Part shown: piece after piece, positions 49,256-57,821 of the stretch | Layout: each line of letters opens with the position of its first letter | Position numbering within the stretch: the first letter of the stretch is position 1 | DNA from: an uncultured Clostridia bacterium | GTDB taxonomy: Bacteria; Bacillota; Clostridia; Peptostreptococcales; Anaerovoracaceae | DNA: 64,000 nt | Reading direction: 5' to 3' | Assembly (NCBI GenBank): GCA_934255135.1 | Contig: CAKQMV010000005.1 | Coordinates: 1 to 64,000 of the forward strand | Position numbers and translations under genes: made by a program | The notes under the pieces: model-generated | What the model was told of the DNA's origin: nothing | Database searches by the model: none | The model's input: the letters and a program-made list of their open reading frames with translations, nothing else

Positions 49256-50407
49256 ATGAAGATTAAGGATGTTGAGAGACTGACTGGTCTTAGTCAGAGT
49301 AATATCAGATTCTACGAGGAAGAGGGGCTGATATCACCTAAGAGAATTGAAAACAATTATAGAGATTATAGTGAGCGGGATGTAAAGGTTCTGAACGAGA
49401 TTAAGAAGCTGAGAGTTCTGGGCTTGCCAATTGAGCAGATCAGAAGCTTATATCAGAATAATGCGTCACTTGAGAAGTGTCTTAAGTCAAGGCTTGAAGA
49501 GATAGATAATCAGAAGAAGAGTCTTGCTGAGATTGAAGAATTATGCAAGGCCGCAATTGATAGGCACATCACACTTGATGAGATTGATGATGTAAAGCTC
49601 GATGAAGAAAGTGTTCTTGTTAAGAGCATTCTGGAGCAGATTCTTTCTACAGATACCTATGAAGAAACCGTAGATATCTCACACTTTAAGAAGATTGCAA
49701 TCACAGTATATTCTGTTTGTGCTGCACTCGGATTCTGCAGCTTGCTGGTGCTGATTAATCGCATTGAGGCAAGTGCTGACGGACTCGACATAAATAAGTT
49801 ATTCCTACCTCTAGTAGCGTGCACGATTGTGATATTTATACTTGGCAAGGCTGTCAGAAGTGGAAAGATATATGTGGTTATGTCAGTAGTGGCATCGGTG
49901 GTGCAATCTCTGCTGATAACAGTAATAGTGACCCTTATATATGGTTTTGCAGAATTTGCGGTTACAACCAATTACACAGAAGATGATCCATATGCAAAAC
50001 AGCAGCTCCTGTGCAGCAAGATTGCATTCACTATCGTGCTGGTTTGTCTGATTCTTGCGCTTGTTAATGCCCTGATAAAGAGTCGGGCTGGAAACTCAAT
50101 TGCACTTTCAATGATTGAGACGACAGTTGCTACAGTTATAATCGTTGCAGCTGTAAAGATTGCATTCGGCGGTGGCACACCAGGCCTCATCTCGGCGGGA
50201 CTTGTGGGCTTCGTCTATACTTTTGGCACTGCGCTGATCTGGAACAACGCGGTGAGACAACAGTTCAGATTAAGCTCGTGGTATGCGATCAGAACTGCGA
50301 CAGATATGCTCAATATCGTGGGAATAACAATGGATCTTCGTGGAAGATACGGCACTTACAATATCAGAAGAACTCGTGAGGAAGATAGGAGATTCTACGG
50401 CGAGTAA
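49256..50407 (+). CDS. MerR-family regulator with a multi-spanning membrane domain
   Basis: 383 residues. Residues 1-75 are a MerR winged helix (MKIKDVERLTGLSQSNIRFYEEEGLISPKR by its conserved opening), followed by a coiled-coil dimerisation helix to about 110. From about 150 to 335 come six or so hydrophobic helices (VYSVCAALGFCSLLVLI, LVACTIVIFILGKAV, IVLVCLILALVNALI, TVATVIIVAAV, GLISAGLVGFVYTFGTAL). The ATG at 49256 follows AGGGAG. A DNA-binding domain joined to a polytopic membrane domain implies a membrane-tethered sensor; the signal is unknown. The upstream 19-bp-spacer promoter suggests autoregulation. Confidence 0.85.
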   Translation: MKIKDVERLTGLSQSNIRFYEEEGLISPKRIENNYRDYSERDVKVLNEIKKLRVLGLPIEQIRSLYQNNASLEKCLKSRLEEIDNQKKSLAEIEELCKAAIDRHITLDEIDDVKLDEESVLVKSILEQILSTDTYEETVDISHFKKIAITVYSVCAALGFCSLLVLINRIEASADGLDINKLFLPLVACTIVIFILGKAVRSGKIYVVMSVVASVVQSLLITVIVTLIYGFAEFAVTTNYTEDDPYAKQQLLCSKIAFTIVLVCLILALVNALIKSRAGNSIALSMIETTVATVIIVAAVKIAFGGGTPGLISAGLVGFVYTFGTALIWNNAVRQQFRLSSWYAIRTATDMLNIVGITMDLRGRYGTYNIRRTREEDRRFYGE

Positions 50408-50412
50408 TGTGG

Positions 50413-50418
50413 TATAAT
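50413..50418 (+). promoter_or_regulatory. -10 box of the DMT transporter gene
   Basis: TATAAT at 50413-50418 lies 8 bp before the ATG at 50426, so transcription would start at or next to the start codon. No Shine-Dalgarno is present in the preceding 15 bp. Confidence 0.5.
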
Positions 50419-50425
50419 CCTACTC

Positions 50426-51376
50426 ATGAAAAAGATTGATTTAACGAACAGATTAACGGTATGCGCGATTGCGCTTTTCGCCTGCTTCCTCTGGGGCAGC
50501 GCGGTTCCGGTTATTAAGACCGGTTACAGACTTACAGGAATAGAAACAGCGGATTCCGCCGGGCAGGTAATGTTCGGCGGAGTTCGTTTTGCGCTTGCGG
50601 GCCTTATGGTAGTTTTGCTCGGAAGTATGCTTAGCGGACAGCTTCTTAAGCCTAACATGAAGATGATTAAGCCGATTGTGATTCTGAGCATTTTTCAGAC
50701 AATCGGACAGTATGTCTTCTTCTATATAGGCGCGGCTCACGTGTCGGGAGTGAAGGGCGTAATAATCGCGGGAATGTCGCACTTCTGCGCGATTCTTGGT
50801 GCATGTCTGCTGTTTCGTCAGGAGAAGTTTACGGCAAGACTTCAGATCGGCTGCGCGCTTGGGGTTCTTGGAGTGGTGCTTGTGAATGTGATTGGAAGTT
50901 CAATGGATGCGGGGTTCAGCCTTCTCGGTGAGGGCTTCTATCTGATTTCGTGCTTCTGCAGCGGAACTTCGACTGTCCTTATAAATCGCTTCTCGAAGGA
51001 CAACAATCCGGTAACGCTTTCGGGTTATCAGTTCATGCTCGGTGGAATTGTAATGTGCGTTATTGCCAAAATCATGGATATAAGCAATACAGATCCTGCG
51101 TGGAGAACGGATATTTTCAGCAGAATGAACATCCCGGCAGTTTGCGTGCTTCTGTATCTTGCATTCGTGTCGGCCGCGGCGTACACTCTGTGGTCAATAC
51201 TTCTGAGACACAACCCGGTATCCCGCGTAGCAATCTTCGGATTCACGACCCCGATTTTTGGCAGTATCATCTCGGCGGTTGTTCTGAATGAATATAGCCA
51301 GCTCGGAATAGGAACAGTGCTTTCTCTTGCGCTTGTAAGTACTGGAATTGCGATAATTAACATGAAGAAAGAGTGA
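50426..51376 (+). CDS. DMT-superfamily transporter, EamA family
   Basis: 316 residues with ten membrane helices arranged as two EamA repeats (FACFLWGSAVPVIKTGYRL at the start; a second repeat from about residue 160). Proteins of this group export amino acids or other metabolites; the substrate is not identifiable. The stretch uses GC-rich codons (GCG, CTT, GCGG) more than its neighbours. The start codon lies about 7 nt after a TATAAT box without a ribosome binding site, suggesting a leaderless mRNA. Confidence 0.85.
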   Translation: MKKIDLTNRLTVCAIALFACFLWGSAVPVIKTGYRLTGIETADSAGQVMFGGVRFALAGLMVVLLGSMLSGQLLKPNMKMIKPIVILSIFQTIGQYVFFYIGAAHVSGVKGVIIAGMSHFCAILGACLLFRQEKFTARLQIGCALGVLGVVLVNVIGSSMDAGFSLLGEGFYLISCFCSGTSTVLINRFSKDNNPVTLSGYQFMLGGIVMCVIAKIMDISNTDPAWRTDIFSRMNIPAVCVLLYLAFVSAAAYTLWSILLRHNPVSRVAIFGFTTPIFGSIISAVVLNEYSQLGIGTVLSLALVSTGIAIINMKKE

Positions 51377-51442
51377 TTCTACCTCCAAGTGGTGTGACTT
51401 AAATTCTGAATATGCTTTAATCCTGGCATAAGGAGGTGCGCT

Positions 51443-52348
51443 ATGGATCAGATGAAGACTGGCAGATTTATAGCCGAAAGAAGAAAAACAAAAGAGATGA
51501 CTCAGGCAGAGCTTGGCGAGAAGCTAGGTGTTACCGATAAGTCAGTATCGAAGTGGGAAAGAGGCGTGTGTCTTCCGGATGTTGGATTGTTCGAAGGTCT
51601 GTGCAAAGAGCTCGACTGCTCCGTTGGAGATCTGTTCGAGGGACAGATGCTTGAGCCTGAGGAGGCACTTGGTGCTACTGAGCAGAACCTGGTTCTCACT
51701 TTTGCAGAGGGAATTAAGAAAACAGGTAATTTCAAGAAGATTGTAACGATTCTTGTCGTGTTTATAATTATTCTTGGTGCGCTGGGTGCTGCAGCAGCTA
51801 GAATGCTTGGCAATTATGGATTCTGGGATCGAAATTACGTGAAACCGTACGGCGGTCTCGACAATGAGGTTACTCAGATGTTCTCATCGATCTTTCAGAG
51901 CGACTGTTATATGTATGAATTCTCCATAGATGAGAATCATAAGGATATCAAGTTGTACAAGGAGGTTTATAAGGGTTCGAAGAAGATTTCAAGTGAGGAT
52001 GTTTCGCCGCTTTGTATAACACCTGAATCCGATAAGCCAATCAAGGGTCTGCTGCTTATCAGCATAAATGAGAAGAAGAATAAGTGCTCGTTCGGAGTGG
52101 GATACGATGGAGGATCGGCCTGCACGAACGGTTTTGTACTTGTAGATAATGTCCAAAAGTTCAATCAGTGGGGTTACAGTCTCCCGGCAGAGCAAGTTAA
52201 AATCAGCGATAAGCCGATTGATATTCTGTGTTGTAGTCTGAGCAATTCCGACGGACTGTCAGGGTATGATGTAAATGGTGCCAGAGATGCACTTGAAGGT
52301 AGTGATGTGAATGAAGATCAGTATACAGTGATTTTTACAATTAAATAG
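51443..52348 (+). CDS. XRE-family regulator with a membrane anchor
   Basis: 301 residues. An N-terminal Cro/CI helix-turn-helix (FIAERRKTKEMTQAELGEKLGVTDKSVSKWERG) occupies residues 8-63. One membrane helix lies near 100-120 (IVTILVVFIIILGALGAAAA). The C-terminal 175 residues appear extracytoplasmic and are unrecognised. AAGGAGG precedes the ATG. Such one-component membrane-tethered XRE proteins are common in clostridia but their ligands are mostly unknown. Confidence 0.82.
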   Translation: MDQMKTGRFIAERRKTKEMTQAELGEKLGVTDKSVSKWERGVCLPDVGLFEGLCKELDCSVGDLFEGQMLEPEEALGATEQNLVLTFAEGIKKTGNFKKIVTILVVFIIILGALGAAAARMLGNYGFWDRNYVKPYGGLDNEVTQMFSSIFQSDCYMYEFSIDENHKDIKLYKEVYKGSKKISSEDVSPLCITPESDKPIKGLLLISINEKKNKCSFGVGYDGGSACTNGFVLVDNVQKFNQWGYSLPAEQVKISDKPIDILCCSLSNSDGLSGYDVNGARDALEGSDVNEDQYTVIFTIK

Positions 52349-52363
52349 GGATCAAGGGTAATA

Positions 52364-52390
52364 TGGAGCGGAGTAACATCCGCTCTTTTA
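52364..52390 (+). terminator. Terminator after the XRE gene
   Basis: GGAGCGGA / TCCGCTC stem with a short loop followed by TTTTATAT. Confidence 0.8.
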
Positions 52391-52401
52391 TATAGCGTGT
52401 C

Positions 52402-52431
52402 TTGACGCACCCTCTGCTCGAATTGTAGAAT
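52402..52431 (+). promoter_or_regulatory. Promoter of the zinc-ribbon hypothetical and ylmH
   Basis: TTGACG at 52402-52407, an 18-bp spacer and TAGAAT at 52426-52431, about 30 bp before the gene. Confidence 0.7.
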
Positions 52432-52461
52432 CGACATAGATTCATGTAACGGGGGATAGAA

Positions 52462-52947
52462 ATGAATTACGAAAACAAGTGTATGTATGTTAGGGATAAG
52501 GTTGCACAGCCAATCGATGAGATGAGAGTTGCGGGGGGACTTCTTATTCTTCTTAATGGCGGCAATCCTGTTGATCATGGAATTATTAAGATGTCAACTG
52601 AGGTATACGGTGTGCTGGCATCTGATGATGTTAGAAATATAAGTATTGTTACTGAGGGCGCTGATTCAAGAGTGCTTTCGATTATCTGCTGGGATGATGA
52701 TGAATATGAAGATACACTGGGTCTTCTTAAGCACAGCTTCAAGAGTCTGACCTTCTCGGCACAGAATAACAAGATTAACAGCTACGCGGTAAGCATCAGC
52801 GAGAAGCAGAGAAGTGGTATCGAGGTTACTATCTTTGATACTGTTGTGCCGGATGATATGATAGAGTGCCCTTCATGCGGAGCACTTAATGACAGGAACC
52901 CTGCAATGCCTTACTGCCTTGATTGCGGAGCATTGTTGGAAGTTTAG
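52462..52947 (+). CDS. Hypothetical protein with C-terminal zinc ribbon
   Basis: 161 residues, family not recognised. The N-terminal 120 residues look like a soluble alpha/beta domain (VAGGLLILLNGGNPVDHGI). The C-terminus has two Cys pairs, CPSCGA and CLDCGA, spaced 18 residues apart as in a zinc ribbon. No signal peptide. A G6 run at 52533-52538 lies in its 5' part. Its stop is 8 bp before the ylmH start, so the two are probably cotranscribed. Confidence 0.6.
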   Translation: MNYENKCMYVRDKVAQPIDEMRVAGGLLILLNGGNPVDHGIIKMSTEVYGVLASDDVRNISIVTEGADSRVLSIICWDDDEYEDTLGLLKHSFKSLTFSAQNNKINSYAVSISEKQRSGIEVTIFDTVVPDDMIECPSCGALNDRNPAMPYCLDCGALLEV

Positions 52948-52954
52948 TGTGCCT

Positions 52955-53713
52955 ATGAATAAAGATGAGTTAATTAAAGCAAGAATTGAGGATCTGATTG
53001 CAAGGTGCCGGGACGGGTATTACGTATCGGTAAGTGGGTTTATGGATACTCATGAGCAGGCTATCGCGAGAGCGATTGCCGCTTCTGTAGCGTCGTCGGG
53101 TGTGAGTGTTACATTTTATGGCGGATACGACGATGCTGAGCGCCGGATTATGGTGTGCGCTCCAGAGGACTGGTACACTGATGATTTCAGCGAGTATCTT
53201 AGAGTGCTTAGGGTTTCTGTAAAGAAGGGCTCTAAGCCACTGACTCATAGAGATTACCTTGGATCCATACTTGGCCTTGGCCTTGAAAGAGTTCTTATCG
53301 GCGACATTCTCACGAGAAAGGATGGCGCCGATATTGTTGTGTCTGCGGATATCGCAGATTTCCTCTTAACTGAATACACTCAGGTCGGAAGGGCGGAGAC
53401 AACGCGGGAAATCGTGAGCCCGGAAGAGATTATTTTGCCCGAGATGAGAAAGGAAACGATAAGAGATACGGTGCCGTCAGTAAGACTCGACAGCGTGATT
53501 TCATCAGCTTTTAAGGTTTCACGAGCGAATGCGGCGGAAGCAATCAGAAGAGGAATCGTCTCAGTTAATCATCTTGAGGTGACTAAGCCGGATGCGCGAG
53601 TCGATGAGGGCTCGGTGCTTGTGCTTAAAGGTAAGGGTAAGGCGATTCTCCGTGAGATAGGCGGTGAGTCAAAGAAAGGGCGCCTATGGATCACGATAGA
53701 GAGATTCCTATAG
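52955..53713 (+). CDS. ylmH: YlmH-like S4-domain RNA-binding protein
   Basis: 252 residues. The N-terminal two thirds match YlmH (DTHEQAIARAIAAS, THRDYLGSILGLGLERVLIGDI). The C-terminal S4 domain is VRLDSVISSAFKVSRANAAEAIRRGIVSVN by its start. Recent work links YlmH to rescue of stalled 50S-nascent-chain complexes. It is usually found in the cell-division cluster near divIVA, so this location is unusual. The ATG at 52955 has only a weak GGAAG upstream. Confidence 0.9.
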   Translation: MNKDELIKARIEDLIARCRDGYYVSVSGFMDTHEQAIARAIAASVASSGVSVTFYGGYDDAERRIMVCAPEDWYTDDFSEYLRVLRVSVKKGSKPLTHRDYLGSILGLGLERVLIGDILTRKDGADIVVSADIADFLLTEYTQVGRAETTREIVSPEEIILPEMRKETIRDTVPSVRLDSVISSAFKVSRANAAEAIRRGIVSVNHLEVTKPDARVDEGSVLVLKGKGKAILREIGGESKKGRLWITIERFL

Positions 53714-53772
53714 ATCGTGGCCAAAAGTTGTGTCCTGGCAATATATTCTCCCGCGAATTCGTGTTGCTGTGA

Positions 53773-53778
53773 TATAAT
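53773..53778 (+). promoter_or_regulatory. Extended -10 promoter of bioY-ltaE
   Basis: TGATATAAT with the TATAAT at 53773-53778, no clear -35. About 35 bp of leader precedes bioY. No classical BirA operator is visible. Confidence 0.6.
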
Positions 53779-53818
53779 CTCTGGGTAAGCCTATTTAAGT
53801 TAATGGAGGAATCGATAT

Positions 53819-54388
53819 ATGGCTGATAAGATGAAGAGAACAGAAACTATGGTGCTGACTGCTGTTTTTGCCGCAGTTACAGGCGTGCTTGCCTGGATTT
53901 CAATACCACTTCCTTTTACACCGGTGCCTGTTAATATGGCGCTTGCAGGCGTGCTTCTTGGATCTATTATTATGAGCAAGAGGGGTAATGCAAACGGAGG
54001 AGCTGCTGCAGCCGCTCTATACGTACTGATGGGTGCGATTGGAATCCCGGTATTCAGCGGTGGAACAGCGGGACTTGGAGTTCTGACAGGACCAACTGGT
54101 GGTTTTCTGATTGGATATATTGCAACTGCTCTTGTTGTAGGACATGTGTATAAGTATCTTACAGGACATGGAGATAATACTTCTTCTACAAGAACATCAC
54201 TTCCTGTAATAGCGGTTGTTAACATGGCCGGTATTCTGTGCTGCTATGCTTTTGGACTCGTATGGTTTATGATGCTGACAGGATCGACTCTTATGGCGGG
54301 AATCAGCGCGTGCATGCTGCCATTTTTGCCAGGAGACGTACTCAAATCAGTACTGGCGGCTTATCTTGGGAGGAAGATTAAATGGTAA
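53819..54388 (+). CDS. bioY: Biotin ECF transporter S component
   Basis: 189 residues with about six membrane helices. The family motifs LPFTPVPVNMALAGVLLGSII and AAALYVLMGAIGIPVFSGGTAGLGVLTGPTGGFLIGY are recognisable in order. It imports biotin, probably with a shared ECF energising module that is not in this window. It overlaps the following aldolase gene by 7 bp. Together with birA it suggests reliance on external biotin. Confidence 0.94.
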   Translation: MADKMKRTETMVLTAVFAAVTGVLAWISIPLPFTPVPVNMALAGVLLGSIIMSKRGNANGGAAAAALYVLMGAIGIPVFSGGTAGLGVLTGPTGGFLIGYIATALVVGHVYKYLTGHGDNTSSTRTSLPVIAVVNMAGILCCYAFGLVWFMMLTGSTLMAGISACMLPFLPGDVLKSVLAAYLGRKIKW

Positions 54389-55413
54389 GATTCAATAACG
54401 ACTACAACAGAAATGCGCATCCTGCAATTCTTAAGGCTCTTTATGAAACTCAGAATGAGGCATACGGCGGATACGGACTCGATGAGTGGTGTGATGCAGC
54501 GAAGAGGGAGATTCACAAGTACCTTGATTGCCCGGAGGCTGCGATTCATTTCCTTGTAGGAGGAACTCAGACTAATTATCTTGCAATTGAGGCGATGCTA
54601 GACAGACCTTATTACAGCGTAATTGCTGCCGATTCAGGACACATCTGCGTGCATGAGTCAGGCGCAATTGAGCATACAGGTCACAAGATTCATCAGCTCA
54701 AGAGCGAGAATGGCAAGATTAACGCTGCTCAGATTGAAGAAGAGGCTCGTTACTATGCAGAGAATGCTCTCTATGAGCACATCACTCACCCAAGAGCGGT
54801 GTATATTTCACAGCCTACAGAATTCGGAACATGCTACAGCCTTGATGAGCTTAAGGCGATAAGCGATGTATGCGACAGATATGATATGTATCTATACGTC
54901 GATGGTGCGAGACTAGGATACGGTCTTGCTGCATCAGATGCAAGCCTTGCAGATATTGCAGAGCTTTCAGACATGTTCTACATCGGCGGAACAAAGTGCG
55001 GATTTCTGATGGGAGAGGCTCTTGTAATCACTAACCCTGCTCTCGATTTCGGAATCAGAAATTTCATGAAGATGAACGGAGCTCTTCTGGCAAAAGGATG
55101 GCTTCTTGGCATCCAGTATTACGAGATGTTCAAGGACGGTCTCTATTTCGAGATTACCAAGAGCGCTGTTTCGTATGCAATGAAGATTAGGGATGCGTTT
55201 AACGAAGCAGGAATCAAGTGCTTCCTTGACAGCCCAACTAACCAGCAGTTCTTCCTGATGAATAAAGAGCAGCAGGCTAAGCTTTCAGATGAATTTGTGA
55301 TCGAGTTTATCGATCCATACGATGATGAATACGACATCATCAGATTCTGCACAAGCTGGAGCACAACAGATGAAGAGGTTGACAAGCTGTGCGAAGCAGT
55401 AAAACGTAAATAA
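54382..55413 (+). CDS. ltaE: Low-specificity threonine aldolase (PLP, fold type I)
   Basis: 343 residues; cleaves threonine or allo-threonine to glycine and acetaldehyde. Recognised from FNNDYNRNAHPAILKAL, the HICVHESGAIEHTGHK segment, YVDGARLGYGLA and the PLP lysine in FYIGGTKCGFLMGE. L or allo stereochemistry cannot be read out. The glycine produced could feed the gcv operon in this window. It is translationally coupled to bioY, though no functional link with biotin is obvious. A strong terminator follows. Confidence 0.9.
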   Translation: MVRFNNDYNRNAHPAILKALYETQNEAYGGYGLDEWCDAAKREIHKYLDCPEAAIHFLVGGTQTNYLAIEAMLDRPYYSVIAADSGHICVHESGAIEHTGHKIHQLKSENGKINAAQIEEEARYYAENALYEHITHPRAVYISQPTEFGTCYSLDELKAISDVCDRYDMYLYVDGARLGYGLAASDASLADIAELSDMFYIGGTKCGFLMGEALVITNPALDFGIRNFMKMNGALLAKGWLLGIQYYEMFKDGLYFEITKSAVSYAMKIRDAFNEAGIKCFLDSPTNQQFFLMNKEQQAKLSDEFVIEFIDPYDDEYDIIRFCTSWSTTDEEVDKLCEAVKRK

Positions 55414-55445
55414 ACATAAATAGTACAATTGTATAATTTTTAACA

Positions 55446-55485
55446 AAATGGACAGGTTCAGCTATTGAATCTGTCCATTTTTTAA
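55446..55485 (+). terminator. Terminator of the bioY-ltaE operon
   Basis: AAATGGACAG / CTGTCCATTT 10-bp stem with inner TTCA/TTGAA pairing and six T. The remaining A/T-rich DNA to 55630 shows nothing else I can support. Confidence 0.9.
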
Positions 55486-55630
55486 CAAACTCACACCTTA
55501 ATAGTAATATTCTTGATAAAAAATAACACATCACAAGCCCAAAACAACCGAATTTCTTACACCGCAGTCTAAACTAAGGTATAAATCCCACTCCAAACCC
55601 CATGTTTTTATTAGAAACACGAATAGGTAT

Positions 55631-55652
55631 TTGTTAAATTTGTGACAAATTT
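55631..55652. promoter_or_regulatory. Palindromic operator candidate upstream of the had operon
   Basis: AAATTTGTGACAAATTT at 55636-55652 is a perfect 8-1-8 palindrome ending 2 bp before the -35. Overlapping it, TTGTTAA-ATTT-GTGACAA (55631-55648) resembles a clostridial Rex box (TTGTTAA-n4-TTAACAA). A third dyad, TTCGTT / AACGAA (55651-55656 with 55668-55673), spans the -35 and spacer. Confidence 0.5.
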
Positions 55653-55654
55653 CG

Positions 55655-55682
55655 TTGACAAAAAATTAACGAAGCATATAAT
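55655..55682 (+). promoter_or_regulatory. Promoter of the had operon
   Basis: Consensus TTGACA at 55655-55660, a 16-bp spacer and TATAAT at 55677-55682. The leader of about 85 nt carries an AGCTATGC/GCATAGTT hairpin. Confidence 0.88.
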
Positions 55683-55774
55683 AAAGCCATAGGCAAAGAA
55701 AAAGCTATGCATGAACCCCGCATAGTTATACAAGCTCTGTCCTAACACTTATTTAAAGAGAGAAGGAGATAAGG

Positions 55775-56551
55775 ATGTATACACTAGGAATTGATATCGG
55801 ATCAACAACTTCTAAGTGTGTAATCCTCAAGGACGGGGAATATGTTTACGCAAAGGCGCTTGCCCTAGGGGGCCTGGGAACAGAAGGACCTGAGAAATCA
55901 CTACAGTCAATATGGAATGAAAGCGGTCTTAACAAGAGTGACATCGCCAGAACTATTGTTACAGGATATGGTCGTAACAGGTTCGAGGGCGGTGACGGCG
56001 AGGTCAGTGAGCTGACATGTCATGCACTCGGTGGCCGTTTTATTTTTGAAGGGCTTAGGACGGTGATTGATATCGGCGGACAGGACGCCAAGGTTATAAC
56101 ACTGAGTGAATCCGGAAAGATGTCGAACTTCGTTATGAACGACAAGTGTGCCGCAGGTACAGGAAGATTCCTCGATGTAATGGCCAACATCCTGTGTGTA
56201 GACATAAACGATTTTGAGGAGCTTGCAGGGAAGTCGGATACGCCGGCATCTATATCAAGCACATGCACTGTTTTTGCCGAATCCGAGGTAATCAGTCAGC
56301 TCGCGAACGGAGTCGAGATGCCTGACCTGATCGCCGGAATCTGTGACAGTGTTGCAACAAGAGTCGGAGCTTTAGCGAGAAGAGCTGGAGTCAGAGACAA
56401 GGTCTGTATGTCCGGTGGAGTTGCAAGGAACGGAGCTGTCAGAAAGGCAATGGAGAAAGCGCTCGGAGTAGAGATTGAATATGATCCGCAGGCACAGTAC
56501 TTCGGAGCAATCGGAGCAGCGCTATATGCATACAGACAGTTGAACAGATAG
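55775..56551 (+). CDS. hadI: 2-Hydroxyacyl-CoA dehydratase activator (archerase)
   Basis: 258 residues; homodimeric ATPase that injects one high-energy electron into the dehydratase. ASKHA fold: GIDIGSTTSKCVIL, TGYGRNRF, VIDIGGQDAKVI. The bridging [4Fe-4S] ligands are Cys125 in DKCAAGTGRFL and Cys164 in SSTCTVFAESEV. AAGGAG precedes the ATG. First gene of the reductive Stickland operon; its operator region suggests redox or substrate control. Confidence 0.95.
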   Translation: MYTLGIDIGSTTSKCVILKDGEYVYAKALALGGLGTEGPEKSLQSIWNESGLNKSDIARTIVTGYGRNRFEGGDGEVSELTCHALGGRFIFEGLRTVIDIGGQDAKVITLSESGKMSNFVMNDKCAAGTGRFLDVMANILCVDINDFEELAGKSDTPASISSTCTVFAESEVISQLANGVEMPDLIAGICDSVATRVGALARRAGVRDKVCMSGGVARNGAVRKAMEKALGVEIEYDPQAQYFGAIGAALYAYRQLNR

Positions 56552-56574
56552 CATATTTTTAAGGAGGAAATATC

Positions 56575-57807
56575 ATGGCTGAAGAAGTAAAGAAGGCGCC
56601 ACGTCCAGTGGATCCTAATTCTGCAAAGTACAAGCTCGGCAAGATTGCAGGAGATGCATATGTGAATGCAATTGAAGCAAAGAAAGCCGGCAAGCCGGTT
56701 GCGTGGGTTTCAAGTAACTTCCCGGTAGAAATTCCGGAGACTCTTGGACTTTACACTGTATATCCTGAGAATCAGGCTGCAGGAATCGCGGCAAGAGGCG
56801 CCGGTGAGAGAATGTGCGATGTAGCTGAGGCCGACGGATATTCAAACGATATATGCGCTTACGCTAGAATCTCTCTTGCATACGCAAAACTTAAGGAGTG
56901 CCCTGAGCAGGATGTAGCAATGCCTGATGTACTGCTTTGCTGCAACAACATCTGCAACTGCATGATCAAGTGGTATGAGAACCTCTCACAGGAGCTCGGA
57001 ATTCCAATGATTATGCTGGACATTCCTTTTAACCCTGACTATGAACCATCACAGGCGTTCATCGATTACGTTGGAGCTCAGTTCTGGGATGCAATTCATC
57101 AGCTTGAGGACATCTTCGGAATCAAGTGGGATGATGATAAGTTCAAGAAGGTTACAGAGGCAAGCTGCAGATCAAGCAGAGCATGGCTCGAAGCTACTGC
57201 ACAGGCTAAGTACACACCTTCACCATTCAACGGCTTCGACCTTCTTAATCATATGGCTGTAATGGTTACAGCAAGAGGTAAGGATGAGGCTGGAGAAGCA
57301 ATGGAGACTCTCCTTAAGGAGTACAAGGAGAATCACGAGAACGGAACAAGCACATTCAGAGCTGACGAGAAGTACAGAGTAATGTTCGAGGGAATTGCCT
57401 GCTGGCCATACCTTAGAGCAACATCAAAGGGTCTTAAGAACAGAGGAATCAACATGGTTACAACAATCTATGCTGATGCATTCGGATTTGACTATTCAAA
57501 CTTTGATGAGATGATCGCAGCATACTGCAGCGTTCCTAACGCAATCAACCTTGAGAAATCAAGAGACAAGAGAATCAAGCTCTGCAAGGACAACAATGTA
57601 GAGGGACTTCTCGTTCACACTAACCGTTCATGCAAGCTCTGGAGTGGATTCATGCCAGAGATGAGCCGCCAGATTGGAGAAGCATGCGACATTCCGGTAG
57701 CAAGCTTCGATGGTGACCAGGCAGACCCAAGAAACTTCTCAGAGGCTCAGTACGATACAAGAGTTCAGGGTCTCATGGAGATTATGGAAAGCAATAAGGA
57801 AGCTTAA
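56575..57807 (+). CDS. hadB: 2-Hydroxyacyl-CoA dehydratase, alpha subunit (HadB-like)
   Basis: 410 residues; [4Fe-4S] subunit of the extremely oxygen-sensitive radical dehydratase. Motifs shared with HadB/HgdA: YPENQAAGIAA, DICAYAR, LLCCNNICN, NRSCKLWS and SFDGDQADPRNF. Cluster-ligand candidates are Cys94, one of Cys122/123 and the RSCKL cysteine. It forms a heterodimer with the next gene's product. Whether the substrate is 2-hydroxyisocaproyl-CoA, phenyllactyl-CoA or another acyl-CoA cannot be decided. Confidence 0.93.
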   Translation: MAEEVKKAPRPVDPNSAKYKLGKIAGDAYVNAIEAKKAGKPVAWVSSNFPVEIPETLGLYTVYPENQAAGIAARGAGERMCDVAEADGYSNDICAYARISLAYAKLKECPEQDVAMPDVLLCCNNICNCMIKWYENLSQELGIPMIMLDIPFNPDYEPSQAFIDYVGAQFWDAIHQLEDIFGIKWDDDKFKKVTEASCRSSRAWLEATAQAKYTPSPFNGFDLLNHMAVMVTARGKDEAGEAMETLLKEYKENHENGTSTFRADEKYRVMFEGIACWPYLRATSKGLKNRGINMVTTIYADAFGFDYSNFDEMIAAYCSVPNAINLEKSRDKRIKLCKDNNVEGLLVHTNRSCKLWSGFMPEMSRQIGEACDIPVASFDGDQADPRNFSEAQYDTRVQGLMEIMESNKEA

Positions 57808-57821
57808 GGAGGAAGATAACT

